Below, one piece after another: positions 22,653 through 31,319 of a DNA stretch of 64,000 bases. This stretch comes from Hydrogenophilales bacterium. GTDB taxonomy: Bacteria; Pseudomonadota; Gammaproteobacteria; Burkholderiales; Thiobacillaceae. How positions within the stretch are numbered: the stretch's first letter is position 1; each line of letters opens with the position of its first letter. The DNA is taken from NCBI GenBank assembly GCA_016719465.1, contig JADJYY010000038.1, positions 72,349 to 136,348 of the forward strand, given 5' to 3'. The notes beneath the pieces were generated by a model that saw only the letters and a list, made by a program, of their open reading frames with translations, did not search any database and was not told the origin of the DNA. Made by a program: the position numbers and the translations under genes.

Positions 22653-23858
22653 ATGGCGAACGAAAACTGCATCAATCAGGGGAATTGCCGCACACCCCAA
22701 TTTCTCATGTTGCTGGGCGCGGGCGGCCTGGTGGTCCTGGGCACGCTGTTCGCCTTCTTCACCCTGGAACATCATGGCCATGTCCTGACCGGCATGAACA
22801 ACCAGGTGGTCTGGGGATTGCCCCATGTCTTCGCCGTGTTCCTGATCGTGGCCGCCTCCGGCGTGCTCAACGTCGCCTCCATCGGCTCCGTGTTCGGCAA
22901 GCAGGTCTACAAGGCCCGTGCACCCCTGTCCGGCATGCTGGCCCTGGCCATGCTGGCTGGCGGCCTGGCCGTGCTGGTCCTGGACCTGGGGCGCCCCGAT
23001 CGGCTGATCGTGGCCATGACCCACTACAACTTCAAGTCCATCTTTGCCTGGAACATGCTGTTCTACAACGGCTTCTTCGCCATTGTCGGCCTGTACCTCC
23101 TGACCCTGATGGACCGCAAGCTCAAGGCCTATTCCAAGCCGGTGGGCTTCGCCGCCTTCCTGTGGCGCCTGGCGCTGACCACGGCCACCGGTTCCATCTT
23201 CGGCTTCCTGGTGGCGCGCGCCGGCTACAACTCGGCCCTGATGGCGCCCATGTTCATCATCTTCTCCTTCGCCTACGGCCTGGCGGCGTTCCTGCTGGTG
23301 CAGACCGCCATGTACCTGTGGAACGGCCTGACCCTGGACGAGCGCGTCCTGGCGCGCATGAAGACCCTGCTCGCCGTGTTCGTGGCTGCCTCCCTGTACT
23401 TCACCGTGGTGTTCCACCTGACCAACCTGTATTTCGCCAAGCAGTGGGACTACGAGCGCTTCATCCTGCTGGAAGGCGGTGTCTACACCACGCTGTTCTG
23501 GGTCGGTCAGATCCTGGTCGGCGGCCTCATCCCCCTGGCCATCCTGTTCAGCCCGGGCTCGCGCAAGTCCCTGGCGCTGGTGTCCCTGGCATCGTTGCTG
23601 GTGATCATCGGCGGCCATGCCCAGATGTACGTAACCATCGTCGGCGGCCAGGCCTTCCCGCTAGACATGTTCCCCGGTTACGAAATGAGCAGCAGCTTCC
23701 ACGACGGCGTGGTCGCCGGCTACACGCCCAGCGGCTGGGAGATCCTGCTGGGCATGGGCGGTATCGGCATCGCCTTCCTCGCCACCGTGGTTGCCGTGCG
23801 CGCCTTCAAGTTCATGCCCCAGGACGACTTCTCCGCCCTGGAGTGCGAAAAGGACTGA
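22653..23858 (+). CDS. dsrP: NrfD-family membrane subunit DsrP
   Basis: 401 residues with about ten hydrophobic helices (for example FLMLLGAGGLVVLGTLFAFF, MLALAMLAGGLAVLVLDLG, ILLGMGGIGIAFLATVVAV). NrfD-like proteins exchange electrons with quinone and partner periplasmic ferredoxin proteins, here DsrO. It begins 3 bp after dsrO and ends 15 bp before a strong terminator, so it is the last gene of the main dsr transcript. Confidence 0.95.
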   Translation: MANENCINQGNCRTPQFLMLLGAGGLVVLGTLFAFFTLEHHGHVLTGMNNQVVWGLPHVFAVFLIVAASGVLNVASIGSVFGKQVYKARAPLSGMLALAMLAGGLAVLVLDLGRPDRLIVAMTHYNFKSIFAWNMLFYNGFFAIVGLYLLTLMDRKLKAYSKPVGFAAFLWRLALTTATGSIFGFLVARAGYNSALMAPMFIIFSFAYGLAAFLLVQTAMYLWNGLTLDERVLARMKTLLAVFVAASLYFTVVFHLTNLYFAKQWDYERFILLEGGVYTTLFWVGQILVGGLIPLAILFSPGSRKSLALVSLASLLVIIGGHAQMYVTIVGGQAFPLDMFPGYEMSSSFHDGVVAGYTPSGWEILLGMGGIGIAFLATVVAVRAFKFMPQDDFSALECEKD

Positions 23859-23875
23859 GTTTTCCCCCGCAGCAC

Positions 23876-23906
23876 AAAAAGCCGACAAAATTTGTCGGCT
23901 TTTTGT
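23876..23906 (+). terminator. Rho-independent terminator after dsrP
   Basis: The stem AAAAAGCCGACAAA / TTTGTCGGCTTTTT is almost a perfect palindrome with T runs on both sides. It separates dsrA-P from dsrN, whose start is 25 bp further on, so dsrN-R-cysG needs read-through or its own promoter. Confidence 0.9.
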
Positions 23907-23930
23907 TTTCGGGCAAGTAAAATTTCCGCC

Positions 23931-25331
23931 ATGGCCCATCTGTTCATCTCCGCCGCCCACAAATCCTCCGGCAAGACCACGGTCACGCTGGGCCTGTGCC
24001 GCGCCTTGAGGAACCGCGGGCTTGGGGTGCAGGCTTTCAAGAAAGGCCCGGATTACATCGATCCCATCTGGCACGGACTGGCCGCCGGCCGGCCCAGCTA
24101 CAACCTGGATTTCCACATGATGGCCGCCGGCGAGATCACCGATCTGTTCGCGCGCCATGCGGCGATGGCCGACATCTCCCTCATGGAAGGCAACAAGGGG
24201 CTCTACGACGGCATGGACCTGGAGGGCGCCAACAGCAACGCGGCCCTGGCCAAGCTGGTGCGCGCCCCGGTTGTGCTGGTGCTGGACACCCAGGGCATGA
24301 CCCGCGGCATTGCCCCGCTGATCCTGGGCTATCAGGCCTTCGACCGGGACGTGAACATCGCCGGGGTGATTCTCAACAAGGTGGGAGGGCCGCGTCACGA
24401 GGAGAAGTTGCGCGCGGTCATCGAGCGCTACACCGATGTCAGGGTGCTCGGGGCGGTCCGCGCGGACGAGGGCCTGGCCATCGTCGAGCGCCATCTGGGC
24501 CTGATGCCCGGCAACGAGTCGGAAGCCGCCGAGACACGCATCGAGGCCATCGCCGCCAGGATCGCGGACCAGGTGGATCTGAATGGCGTGCTGGAGATCG
24601 CGAACCGGGCCGCTCCCGTCTCCCGGCCCGATTCCCGGACTGGTGCGGATGAACATCCCCGCGTCGGTCCCCGCCCGCGCATCGCCTACGCCCATGACCG
24701 GGCCTTCGGCTTCTACTATCAGGAAGACCTGGACACGCTGCGCGGACTCGGCGTCCAGTTGCTGCCCCTGGACACCCTCGCGGACGCCCGCCTGCCCGAA
24801 TGCGACGGCTTGATCCTGGGCGGCGGGTTTCCGGAAATGTTCATCCAGGCGCTGGAAGGCAACGTTTCCCTGCGCGCCGACATCCGCCGCGCCGTGGAGT
24901 CCGGCCTGCCCACCTACGCCGAATGCGGTGGCCTCATGTATCTCTCCCGCTCGATCCGCTGGAAGGAACGGCGCGGCGAGATGGTGGGCATCGTGCCGGG
25001 CGACGTGGTGATGGGCGAGCGCCCGGTGGGCCGGGGTTACGCCCTCCTGGAGGAAACTTCCCAGGCGCCCTGGCCGCCTCGGGCCGACGCGCTGCCCGCC
25101 CACGAATTTCACTATTCGCGCCTGGAAAATCTGCCCGCCGGCCTGAACTACGCCTACCGCGTGCTGCGCGGCCATGGCATCGACGGCAGCCGGGACGGCC
25201 TCGTCCACAAGAATCTGCTGGCCGCCTATTGCCACCGACGCGGCAGTGGCGAGGCGGGCTGGATCACGCCCTTCCTGAGCAAGGTCGGGGCGTACGCTGA
25301 AATCCGGAACGCGGCCCGGCTCGCCGCCTAA
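23931..25331 (+). CDS. dsrN: DsrN, cobyrinate a,c-diamide synthase-like sirohaem amidase
   Basis: ATG at 23931 (MAHLFISAAHKSSGKTTVTL) gives 466 residues; an earlier in-frame start lies inside the terminator and is rejected. The N-terminal ATPase domain has the P-loop HKSSGKTT; the C-terminal class I glutamine amidotransferase domain has its nucleophile in TYAECGGLMYL. DsrN is proposed to amidate sirohaem to the form used by DsrAB. In other contexts the same family (CobB/CbiA) acts in cobalamin synthesis, but the position in the dsr cluster supports DsrN. Confidence 0.93.
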   Translation: MAHLFISAAHKSSGKTTVTLGLCRALRNRGLGVQAFKKGPDYIDPIWHGLAAGRPSYNLDFHMMAAGEITDLFARHAAMADISLMEGNKGLYDGMDLEGANSNAALAKLVRAPVVLVLDTQGMTRGIAPLILGYQAFDRDVNIAGVILNKVGGPRHEEKLRAVIERYTDVRVLGAVRADEGLAIVERHLGLMPGNESEAAETRIEAIAARIADQVDLNGVLEIANRAAPVSRPDSRTGADEHPRVGPRPRIAYAHDRAFGFYYQEDLDTLRGLGVQLLPLDTLADARLPECDGLILGGGFPEMFIQALEGNVSLRADIRRAVESGLPTYAECGGLMYLSRSIRWKERRGEMVGIVPGDVVMGERPVGRGYALLEETSQAPWPPRADALPAHEFHYSRLENLPAGLNYAYRVLRGHGIDGSRDGLVHKNLLAAYCHRRGSGEAGWITPFLSKVGAYAEIRNAARLAA

Positions 25332-25353
25332 TTTTTTCAAGAAGGAGTACGAC

Positions 25354-25704
25354 ATGATCAGTTTGACGAAAGAAGCCGCCGCCCAGATCCGCCAGGCCGC
25401 CGAGCAGTCCGGCGCCGGCAACATGGCCTTGCGTATCGCCGCCCGCGTGAATGACGCCGGCATGCTGGAATTCGGCATGGGCTTCGATGACGAACGCGGC
25501 AACGATGCCGCCGTGGATTCCTGGGGCGTGACCCTGCTGATCAACGAACAATCCGCGCCCCTGCTGGATGACGTCACCATCGACTTCAGCGAGGTGGCGC
25601 CCGGCGAATCCCGCTTCGTGTTCATGAAGGCCAGCGCCAGCAGTTGTGGCACCAACACCGGCGGCGGCTGCGGCGGTTGCGGCGGCGGCAGCTGCGGCAG
25701 TTAA
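25354..25704 (+). CDS. dsrR: A-type (IscA-like) protein DsrR with Cys/Gly-rich tail
   Basis: 116 residues of HesB/IscA fold, placed between dsrN and cysG as in other rDsr clusters. The cysteine near residue 35 of true IscA is absent (AARVNDAGMLEFG), as in the DsrR of Allochromatium, which does not bind Fe-S. Here, however, the C-terminus ends in a tail with four cysteines in glycine repeats (SSCGTNTGGGCGGCGGGSC). The tail may bind metal or Fe-S, or be a low-complexity extension. DsrR affects dsr expression after transcription in Allochromatium. 22 bp separate it from dsrN. Confidence 0.88.
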   Translation: MISLTKEAAAQIRQAAEQSGAGNMALRIAARVNDAGMLEFGMGFDDERGNDAAVDSWGVTLLINEQSAPLLDDVTIDFSEVAPGESRFVFMKASASSCGTNTGGGCGGCGGGSCGS

Positions 25705-25719
25705 TCAGCGAGGAGCGAG

Positions 25720-25799
25720 GGGTGAGGCGCGAGGCGTAAAGCCACCTTCGCCCCGCCTCCACTCCTCTCCCCTCACTCCTCTTCCCTCACGCCTCACCC
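25720..25799. repeat. Inverted repeat between dsrR and cysG
   Basis: Arms GGGTGAGGCG (25720-25729) and CGCCTCACCC (25790-25799) frame a purine-rich then pyrimidine-rich 100-bp gap made of GAGGAG-like and CTCCTC-like repeats. It could form an RNA hairpin before cysG; no T run is present. Confidence 0.45.
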
Positions 25800-25805
25800 A
25801 AATCA

Positions 25806-27251
25806 ATGGATTACTTACCGATCTTTCTCGATCTGCGCGGCCGCAAGGGCCTCGTGGTGGGCGGCGGCGATGCCGCCGCGCGCAAGGCGACCCTGATGTT
25901 GAGCGCCGGGGCCTGGGTCACCGCGGTTTCCCCGGAACCCCTGTCCGACGCATTCAAGGATCTGATCGGCACCGACCGCCTGATCCACCTCCAGGCGGCC
26001 TTCCGCCCGGAACACCTGGATGGCGCGGATGTGGTGTTCGCCGCCAGCGGCGACGACGCCCTCGACCAGGCCGTGCATGACGCCGCCCGGGCGCGCCATG
26101 TCCCGGTCAACGTGGTGGACCGGCCGGGCAAATGTTCCTTCATCATGCCTTCCATCATCGACCGCTCGCCGGTCATGGTGGCCGTCAGCAGCGGTGGCGA
26201 GGCCCCCGTGCTGTCGCGTCTGCTGCGGGCGCGCCTGGAAACCCTGATTCCCGCCGCCTACGGCCGGCTTGCCGCCCTGGCGGGCCGCTTCAAGCAGGAG
26301 GTCCGCGGCCGTTTCACCACCACCGAGACACGCCGCAAGTTCTGGGAGAAGACCTTCCTTTCGCCCATCGCGGAAATGGTGTTCTCGGGCCGCGAGTTGG
26401 AGGCGGAAGCCAAGCTCAAGGCCATGCTGGAAACCGAGGGCGCCGCGCCGGACGCCGGCGAGGTCTACCTGGTGGGGGCCGGGCCGGGCAACCCCGACCT
26501 GCTCACCTTCCGCGCCCTGCGGCTCATGCAGCAGGCCGACGTGGTGGTCTACGACCGGCTGGTGGCACCCGCCATCCTGGACATGTGCCGGCGCGACGCG
26601 GATCGGCTTTATGTGGGCAAGGAGCGGGACAACCACGCCGTGCCCCAGGAAGAGATCAACATGGTCCTGGTGCGCCTGGCCAGGGAAGGCAAGCGGGTGC
26701 TGCGCCTGAAGGGCGGCGACCCGTTCATCTTCGGCCGCGGCGGCGAGGAGATCGAAACCCTGCGCGAACACGACGTGCCCTTCCAGGTGGTGCCGGCCGT
26801 CACGGCCGCCGCCGGCGTGGCGTCCTACGCGGGTATCCCGCTCACCCATCGCGACCACGCCCAGGCCCTGGTCCTGGTCACCGGCCACCTGAAGGACGGC
26901 ACCATGGACCTGGATTGGGACATGCTGTGCCGGCCGCGCCAGACCATCGTCATCTACATGGGCCTGAAGGGCCTGGTGACCTTGTGCGACGAGATGAAGA
27001 AGCACGGCATGCCGGGCGATACGCCGGCCGCCATCGTGCAGCAGGGCACCACGCTGAACCAGAAAGTGGTCACCGGCACCCTGGACAGCCTGCCGGCCCA
27101 GGCCGCCCAGGCCGAACTGAAACCGCCCACGCTGATCATCGTCGGCAGCGTGGTCAGCCTGCACGCCAAGCTGAACTGGTTCCACCCGGACGTGGCCGCC
27201 GACGACCACTGGCATACGCCGCTGGACAAGCCGGCTTCACTGGGCATCTGA
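25806..27251 (+). CDS. cysG: Sirohaem synthase (trifunctional)
   Basis: 481 residues. An N-terminal NAD-binding precorrin-2 dehydrogenase/ferrochelatase domain (1-150: GLVVGGGDAAARKATLML) is fused to uroporphyrinogen-III C-methyltransferase (about 215-460), shown by YLVGAGPGNPDLLTFRAL, VVYDRLV and LRLKGGDPFIFGRGGEE. It makes sirohaem from uroporphyrinogen III in three steps, the cofactor of DsrAB. Its location at the end of the dsr cluster indicates a supply role here, although it can also serve assimilatory sulfite or nitrite reductase. Confidence 0.95.
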   Translation: MDYLPIFLDLRGRKGLVVGGGDAAARKATLMLSAGAWVTAVSPEPLSDAFKDLIGTDRLIHLQAAFRPEHLDGADVVFAASGDDALDQAVHDAARARHVPVNVVDRPGKCSFIMPSIIDRSPVMVAVSSGGEAPVLSRLLRARLETLIPAAYGRLAALAGRFKQEVRGRFTTTETRRKFWEKTFLSPIAEMVFSGRELEAEAKLKAMLETEGAAPDAGEVYLVGAGPGNPDLLTFRALRLMQQADVVVYDRLVAPAILDMCRRDADRLYVGKERDNHAVPQEEINMVLVRLAREGKRVLRLKGGDPFIFGRGGEEIETLREHDVPFQVVPAVTAAAGVASYAGIPLTHRDHAQALVLVTGHLKDGTMDLDWDMLCRPRQTIVIYMGLKGLVTLCDEMKKHGMPGDTPAAIVQQGTTLNQKVVTGTLDSLPAQAAQAELKPPTLIIVGSVVSLHAKLNWFHPDVAADDHWHTPLDKPASLGI

Positions 27252-27341
27252 GCGTCCCCAGGGCCGGGCAGCGCCCAGCCCGCCCCCCGAGGGGGACAAG
27301 TAAACTCGGGGCGGCCCTTCGTTTACTTGAGAGCCCGAAAC

Positions 27342-27380
27342 AAAACGGGCAACGGGGTCGTTCCCCGTTGCCCGTTTTTT
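27342..27380. terminator. Rho-independent terminator between cysG and the acetyltransferase gene
   Basis: Arms AAAACGGGCAACGGGG and CCCCGTTGCCCGTTTT around TCGTT, with T runs on both strands, lie between the convergent cysG and minus-strand acetyltransferase genes, so it can serve both. Confidence 0.9.
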
Positions 27381-27396
27381 CGGCCGCGCCGCCGGC

Positions 27397-30075
27397 TTAC
27401 AGTTCGCGCGAGATCTTGCGGATGCCGTCGTCCTCCGGATGGGGCTCGACGCGGAAGCCCAGGCTCTCCGAGAGCTTGAGCATGCGCCGGTTGGTCTTCA
27501 GCACTTCCCCTTCCATGAAACGCAGGCCCTTGGCCCGGGCCACGTCCATCAGCACGTCCATGAGCTTGTGGCCGATACCCTGTTTCTGCCACTGGTCGTT
27601 GACCACCAGGGCGAACTCGCAGGATTCGCCATCCGGGTTGATGGCGTAGCGCGCCACGCCAAGTTCCACTTCCCCGCCTTCCACCTCGGTGACCGCCAGC
27701 AGGGCCATTTCCCGGCTGTAGTCGATCTGGGTGAGGCGCACCAGCATGGCTGGCGAGAGCTCCCGCACCGCGTCCATGTAGCGGAAATACTTGGTTTCCT
27801 CGGACAGGCCGCGCACGAAGCCCTGGGTGAGCTCCGCGTCCTCCGGGCGGATGGGACGGATGATGACATCCGAGCCGTTGGGCAGCTGCCACAAGGTGAC
27901 CAGATGGGCCGGGTAGGGGTGGATGGCCATGTGGCCGTAGCGGTCGGCGCTGGGCACCCGCGGCGCGATGATGATGCGCGCGTCCAGGGCCAGGGCGCCG
28001 TGCTCGTCCACCAGCAGGGGATTGATGTCCATTTCCTCCAGCCAGGGCAATTCGCAGACCATTTCCGAGACGCGCAGCAGGATGCGTTCCAGGGCGTCCA
28101 GGTCGGCGGCCGGCCGGTTGCGGAAGCTGTCCAGCAGGGTGGCGACCCGGGTGCGCTTGATCAGGTCCCGCGCCAGGTAGCTGTTCAGGGGGGGCAGGGT
28201 GACGGCCCGGTCCTGGAAGGCTTCCACGTCCACGCCGCCGGCGCCGAACACGATCACCGGTCCCAGCACCGGGTCGGAGGTCATGCCCAGCAGCACTTCG
28301 CGGGCGTGGGGCCGGCTCACCATGGGCTCGATGACGACGCCGTCGATGACCGCGTCCGGCCGTTTCTTCTTGATGCCCACGGTCATCTCGCTGAAGGCGG
28401 AACGCACCGCCTGGCCGCTGGACAGGCCCAGCTTGACGCCGCCCACGTCGGATTTGTGGGTGATGTTGGGCGAGTTGATCTTCATGACCACCGGGAAGCC
28501 CAGTTGCTGAGCCATGAGCATGGCCTCGGTGGGGTTGCGGGCGATCAGGGTCTGGGCCACGGGAACGCGGAAGGCGGACAGCAAGGCCTTGGATTCCACC
28601 TCGTTCAGCAGGTGGCGGCCTTCCGCCAGGGCGCTCTCGATGATCAGGCGGGCGCCTTCCACGTCGGGCTCGGCGCCCTGGGACAGGGGGCCGGGGGTCT
28701 GCATCAGCTGGCGCTGGTTCTCGTAGAAGGCGGACAGGTAGGAGAACACCTCCACCGCCGGCTCCGGGGTGGTGAAGTAGGGAATGCCGGCCTCCTTGAA
28801 ACGGCGCCGGCCATCCGCCACCTGGGCCTCGCCCATCCAGCAGGTGATCACCGGCTTGCTGCAGCCCTTCGCCACGTCGATGACCGCATCGGCGGCCTCG
28901 GTGGGGCGGGACATGGCCTGGGGGGTCAGCATGACCAGGACACCGTCCACGTTGGCATCGTGCAGGCAGGCATCGACGGCATGGTGATAGCGGTCGGCGG
29001 GGGCGTCCCCGATGATGTCCACGGGGTTGCCGTGGGACCAGGAGGCGGGCAGGACTTCGTTCAGTCGCGCCACGGTCTGGGGCCCCAGTTCCGCCAGTTG
29101 CACGTTCAGGTCCACGGCGCGGTCGGTGGCCATGACGCCGGGACCGCCGCCGTTGGTGACGATGGCCAGGCGGTTGCCGGTGGGCTTGATATGGGTGGAC
29201 AGGGCCCGGGCACAGGAGAACAACTGCAGGATGGTGTTCACCCGCACCACGCCGGCCCGGCGCACCAGGGCGTCGAACACCGCGTCGGAGCCCACCAGGG
29301 CGCCGGTGTGGGATTGCACCGCCTTGGAGCCGGCCTCGTGGCGGCCCACCTTGACCAGCACCACCGGCTTGAAGCGGGAGGTGGCGCGCAGGGCGCTCAT
29401 GAAGCCGCGGGCGTCGCGGATGCCCTCGATGTAGAGCAGGATGCCCTTGGTGGCGGGGTCGTAGGCCAGGTAGTCGAGGATCTCGCCGAAATCCAGGTCC
29501 GCCGAGGCGCCGGTGGAAATCACGCTGGAGAAACCGATGCCGTTGGCTTCCGCCCAGTCCAGCATGGAGGTGCACAGGGCGCCGGACTGGGACACCAGGG
29601 CCAGGTCGCCGGAGAGGGTGGCACCCTGGCTGAAGGTGGCGTTGAGGCCGATGGAGGGCCGCTGGATGCCTAGGCAGTTGGGGCCGATGAAGCGGATGTC
29701 GTGCTTGCGCGCCACGGCCATGATGGATTCCTCCAGGGCGACGCCCTTGGCGCCCACCTCCCGGAAGCCGGCCGACAGGACGATGGCATGGCGGATGCCG
29801 CGCGCGCCGCAATCCTCGAGTACCTGGGCCACGGTGGGCGCGGGCGTGGCGATCAGGGCCAGCTCGGGGGTTTCCGGCAGTTCGCTGGCATAGCCGTAGC
29901 AGTGCTCGCCGTAGATCACGTCATGCTTGGGATTGACCGGGAACACCATGCCGGTGAAGCCGGATTTGCGCATGTTCTTGAACAGGGTGCCGGCGACGGA
30001 GTCCTCCTTTTCGCTGACGCCGAACACGGCGACGGAACGGGGATTGAACAGGGGGTGGAGGTAATGTTGTGACAT
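27397..30075 (-). CDS. PatZ-like protein lysine acetyltransferase (acyl-CoA synthetase-like plus GNAT)
   Basis: 892 residues, close to the size of E. coli PatZ/YfiQ. Order: CoA-binding and ligase-CoA domains of the NDP-forming acyl-CoA synthetase family (1-460; FGVSEKEDSVAGTLFKNM), an ATP-grasp domain (about 480-700), and a C-terminal GNAT acetyltransferase domain (about 735-890; QKQGIGHKLMDVLMDVARAKG is the acetyl-CoA pyrophosphate loop). Such proteins acetylate lysines of acetyl-CoA synthetase and other enzymes. It is divergent from a deacetylase-family gene 140 bp away. In PatZ the synthetase part is regulatory rather than catalytic; the same is assumed here. Confidence 0.9.
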   Translation of the reverse strand: MSQHYLHPLFNPRSVAVFGVSEKEDSVAGTLFKNMRKSGFTGMVFPVNPKHDVIYGEHCYGYASELPETPELALIATPAPTVAQVLEDCGARGIRHAIVLSAGFREVGAKGVALEESIMAVARKHDIRFIGPNCLGIQRPSIGLNATFSQGATLSGDLALVSQSGALCTSMLDWAEANGIGFSSVISTGASADLDFGEILDYLAYDPATKGILLYIEGIRDARGFMSALRATSRFKPVVLVKVGRHEAGSKAVQSHTGALVGSDAVFDALVRRAGVVRVNTILQLFSCARALSTHIKPTGNRLAIVTNGGGPGVMATDRAVDLNVQLAELGPQTVARLNEVLPASWSHGNPVDIIGDAPADRYHHAVDACLHDANVDGVLVMLTPQAMSRPTEAADAVIDVAKGCSKPVITCWMGEAQVADGRRRFKEAGIPYFTTPEPAVEVFSYLSAFYENQRQLMQTPGPLSQGAEPDVEGARLIIESALAEGRHLLNEVESKALLSAFRVPVAQTLIARNPTEAMLMAQQLGFPVVMKINSPNITHKSDVGGVKLGLSSGQAVRSAFSEMTVGIKKKRPDAVIDGVVIEPMVSRPHAREVLLGMTSDPVLGPVIVFGAGGVDVEAFQDRAVTLPPLNSYLARDLIKRTRVATLLDSFRNRPAADLDALERILLRVSEMVCELPWLEEMDINPLLVDEHGALALDARIIIAPRVPSADRYGHMAIHPYPAHLVTLWQLPNGSDVIIRPIRPEDAELTQGFVRGLSEETKYFRYMDAVRELSPAMLVRLTQIDYSREMALLAVTEVEGGEVELGVARYAINPDGESCEFALVVNDQWQKQGIGHKLMDVLMDVARAKGLRFMEGEVLKTNRRMLKLSESLGFRVEPHPEDDGIRKISREL

Positions 30076-30215
30076 GGCTCTCAGTTATGGTTTATGGGGC
30101 TATAGACGTGGGGTCATAAACGCGTTCGCGCCAACTATCGTAGGCCAAGCCGTATTACAGCGCCATCCAGCCGGGCGTATAGTCATCATTGGATTTCACA
30201 CGACCCACGCTCGCC

Positions 30216-31139
30216 ATGCATACCGCCTACATCACCCATCCCGAGTGCCGCAAACATGACATGGGCCACTGGCATCCGGAAAGCCCTTCCCGCCTGCTAG
30301 CCATCGAGGACCGTCTGCACGCGGCCCACCTGTTCGACTACCTCAGCCACCACGATGCCCCCCTGGTGCACCGCAGCCATCTGGCGCGGGTGCACGACCC
30401 GGCCTACATCGATCTCATCGAGGCTACCGCGCCCTACGAGGGCGTGAAGGAACTGGACCACGACACCATCATGAATCCCCATACCCTGGATGCCGCCTAC
30501 CACGCCGCAGGCGGCGCGGTCATGGCGGTGGACAGGGTGCTGCGCGGCGACGTGCTGAACGCCTTCGTCGCCTGTCGGCCGCCAGGTCACCACGCCACCC
30601 GCGACAAGGCCATGGGGTTCTGCATCTTCAACAACGTGGCGGTGGCCGCCGCCCACGCCCTGGCCGCCCATGGCCTCGGCAAGGTGGCCATCGTCGACTT
30701 CGACGTGCACCACGGCAACGGTACCGAGGACATTTTCAAGGACGACCCCCGGGTGATGCTCTGTTCCACTTTCCAGCACCCCTTCTACCCCTTCAGCGGC
30801 GCGGATTCCTCCAGCGAGCACATTGTCAACGTCCCCCTGCCGGCCGGCACTACGGGCAAGCGCTACCGGGAGGTGTTCGAGGCGGAGGTGCTGCCCCGGC
30901 TGGAGGCGTTCCAGCCCGAGATGCTGTTCATCTCGGCCGGTTTCGACGCCCACCGGGAGGACGACATGGGCCAGTTCGGCTTGATGGAATCGGACTACAT
31001 CTGGATCACCGAACGGATCATGGAAATCGCCCGGCGCCACGCCCGGGACCGGATCGTTTCCGTGCTGGAAGGCGGTTACGACCTGAGTTCCCTGGGCCGC
31101 AGCGTCGCCGCCCACATGAAGGTGCTGGCGGACCTTTGA
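30216..31139 (+). CDS. Histone deacetylase family (AcuC-like) deacetylase
   Basis: ATG at 30216 (MHTAYITHPECRKHDMGHWHPE) gives 307 residues. Class II HDAC-like zinc enzymes remove acetyl groups from lysines or small amines. Catalytic and zinc-binding residues appear as RPPGHHA, VDFDVHHGNGT and ISAGFDAHRED, all intact. A divergent PatZ-like acetyltransferase lies next to it; an acetylase-deacetylase pair resembles the acuABC arrangement in Bacillus, which regulates acetyl-CoA synthetase. Substrate is not determined by the sequence. Confidence 0.92.
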   Translation: MHTAYITHPECRKHDMGHWHPESPSRLLAIEDRLHAAHLFDYLSHHDAPLVHRSHLARVHDPAYIDLIEATAPYEGVKELDHDTIMNPHTLDAAYHAAGGAVMAVDRVLRGDVLNAFVACRPPGHHATRDKAMGFCIFNNVAVAAAHALAAHGLGKVAIVDFDVHHGNGTEDIFKDDPRVMLCSTFQHPFYPFSGADSSSEHIVNVPLPAGTTGKRYREVFEAEVLPRLEAFQPEMLFISAGFDAHREDDMGQFGLMESDYIWITERIMEIARRHARDRIVSVLEGGYDLSSLGRSVAAHMKVLADL

Positions 31140-31172
31140 TCTCCGGTAGGGCCCGACCCGGCGCGATCCGTG

Positions 31173-31213
31173 GAAAAACCAGGGGATGGCTTCAGTCATC
31201 CCCTGGTTTTTTA
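31173..31213 (+). terminator. Rho-independent terminator after the deacetylase gene
   Basis: AAAACCAGGGGATG and CATCCCCTGGTTTT pair around GCTTCAGT, followed by a T run (TTTTTT at about 31207-31212). Confidence 0.9.
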
Positions 31214-31319
31214 TAAAACCCCTTCATAGTCAAGGGGATGTCGGGGCGCGCCAGCCTTTTTCACTCAAGCTTCCCGCCGCCCGTGCCGTTAAGTGACCAT
31301 CTCCGGCACGGGTTGGACG

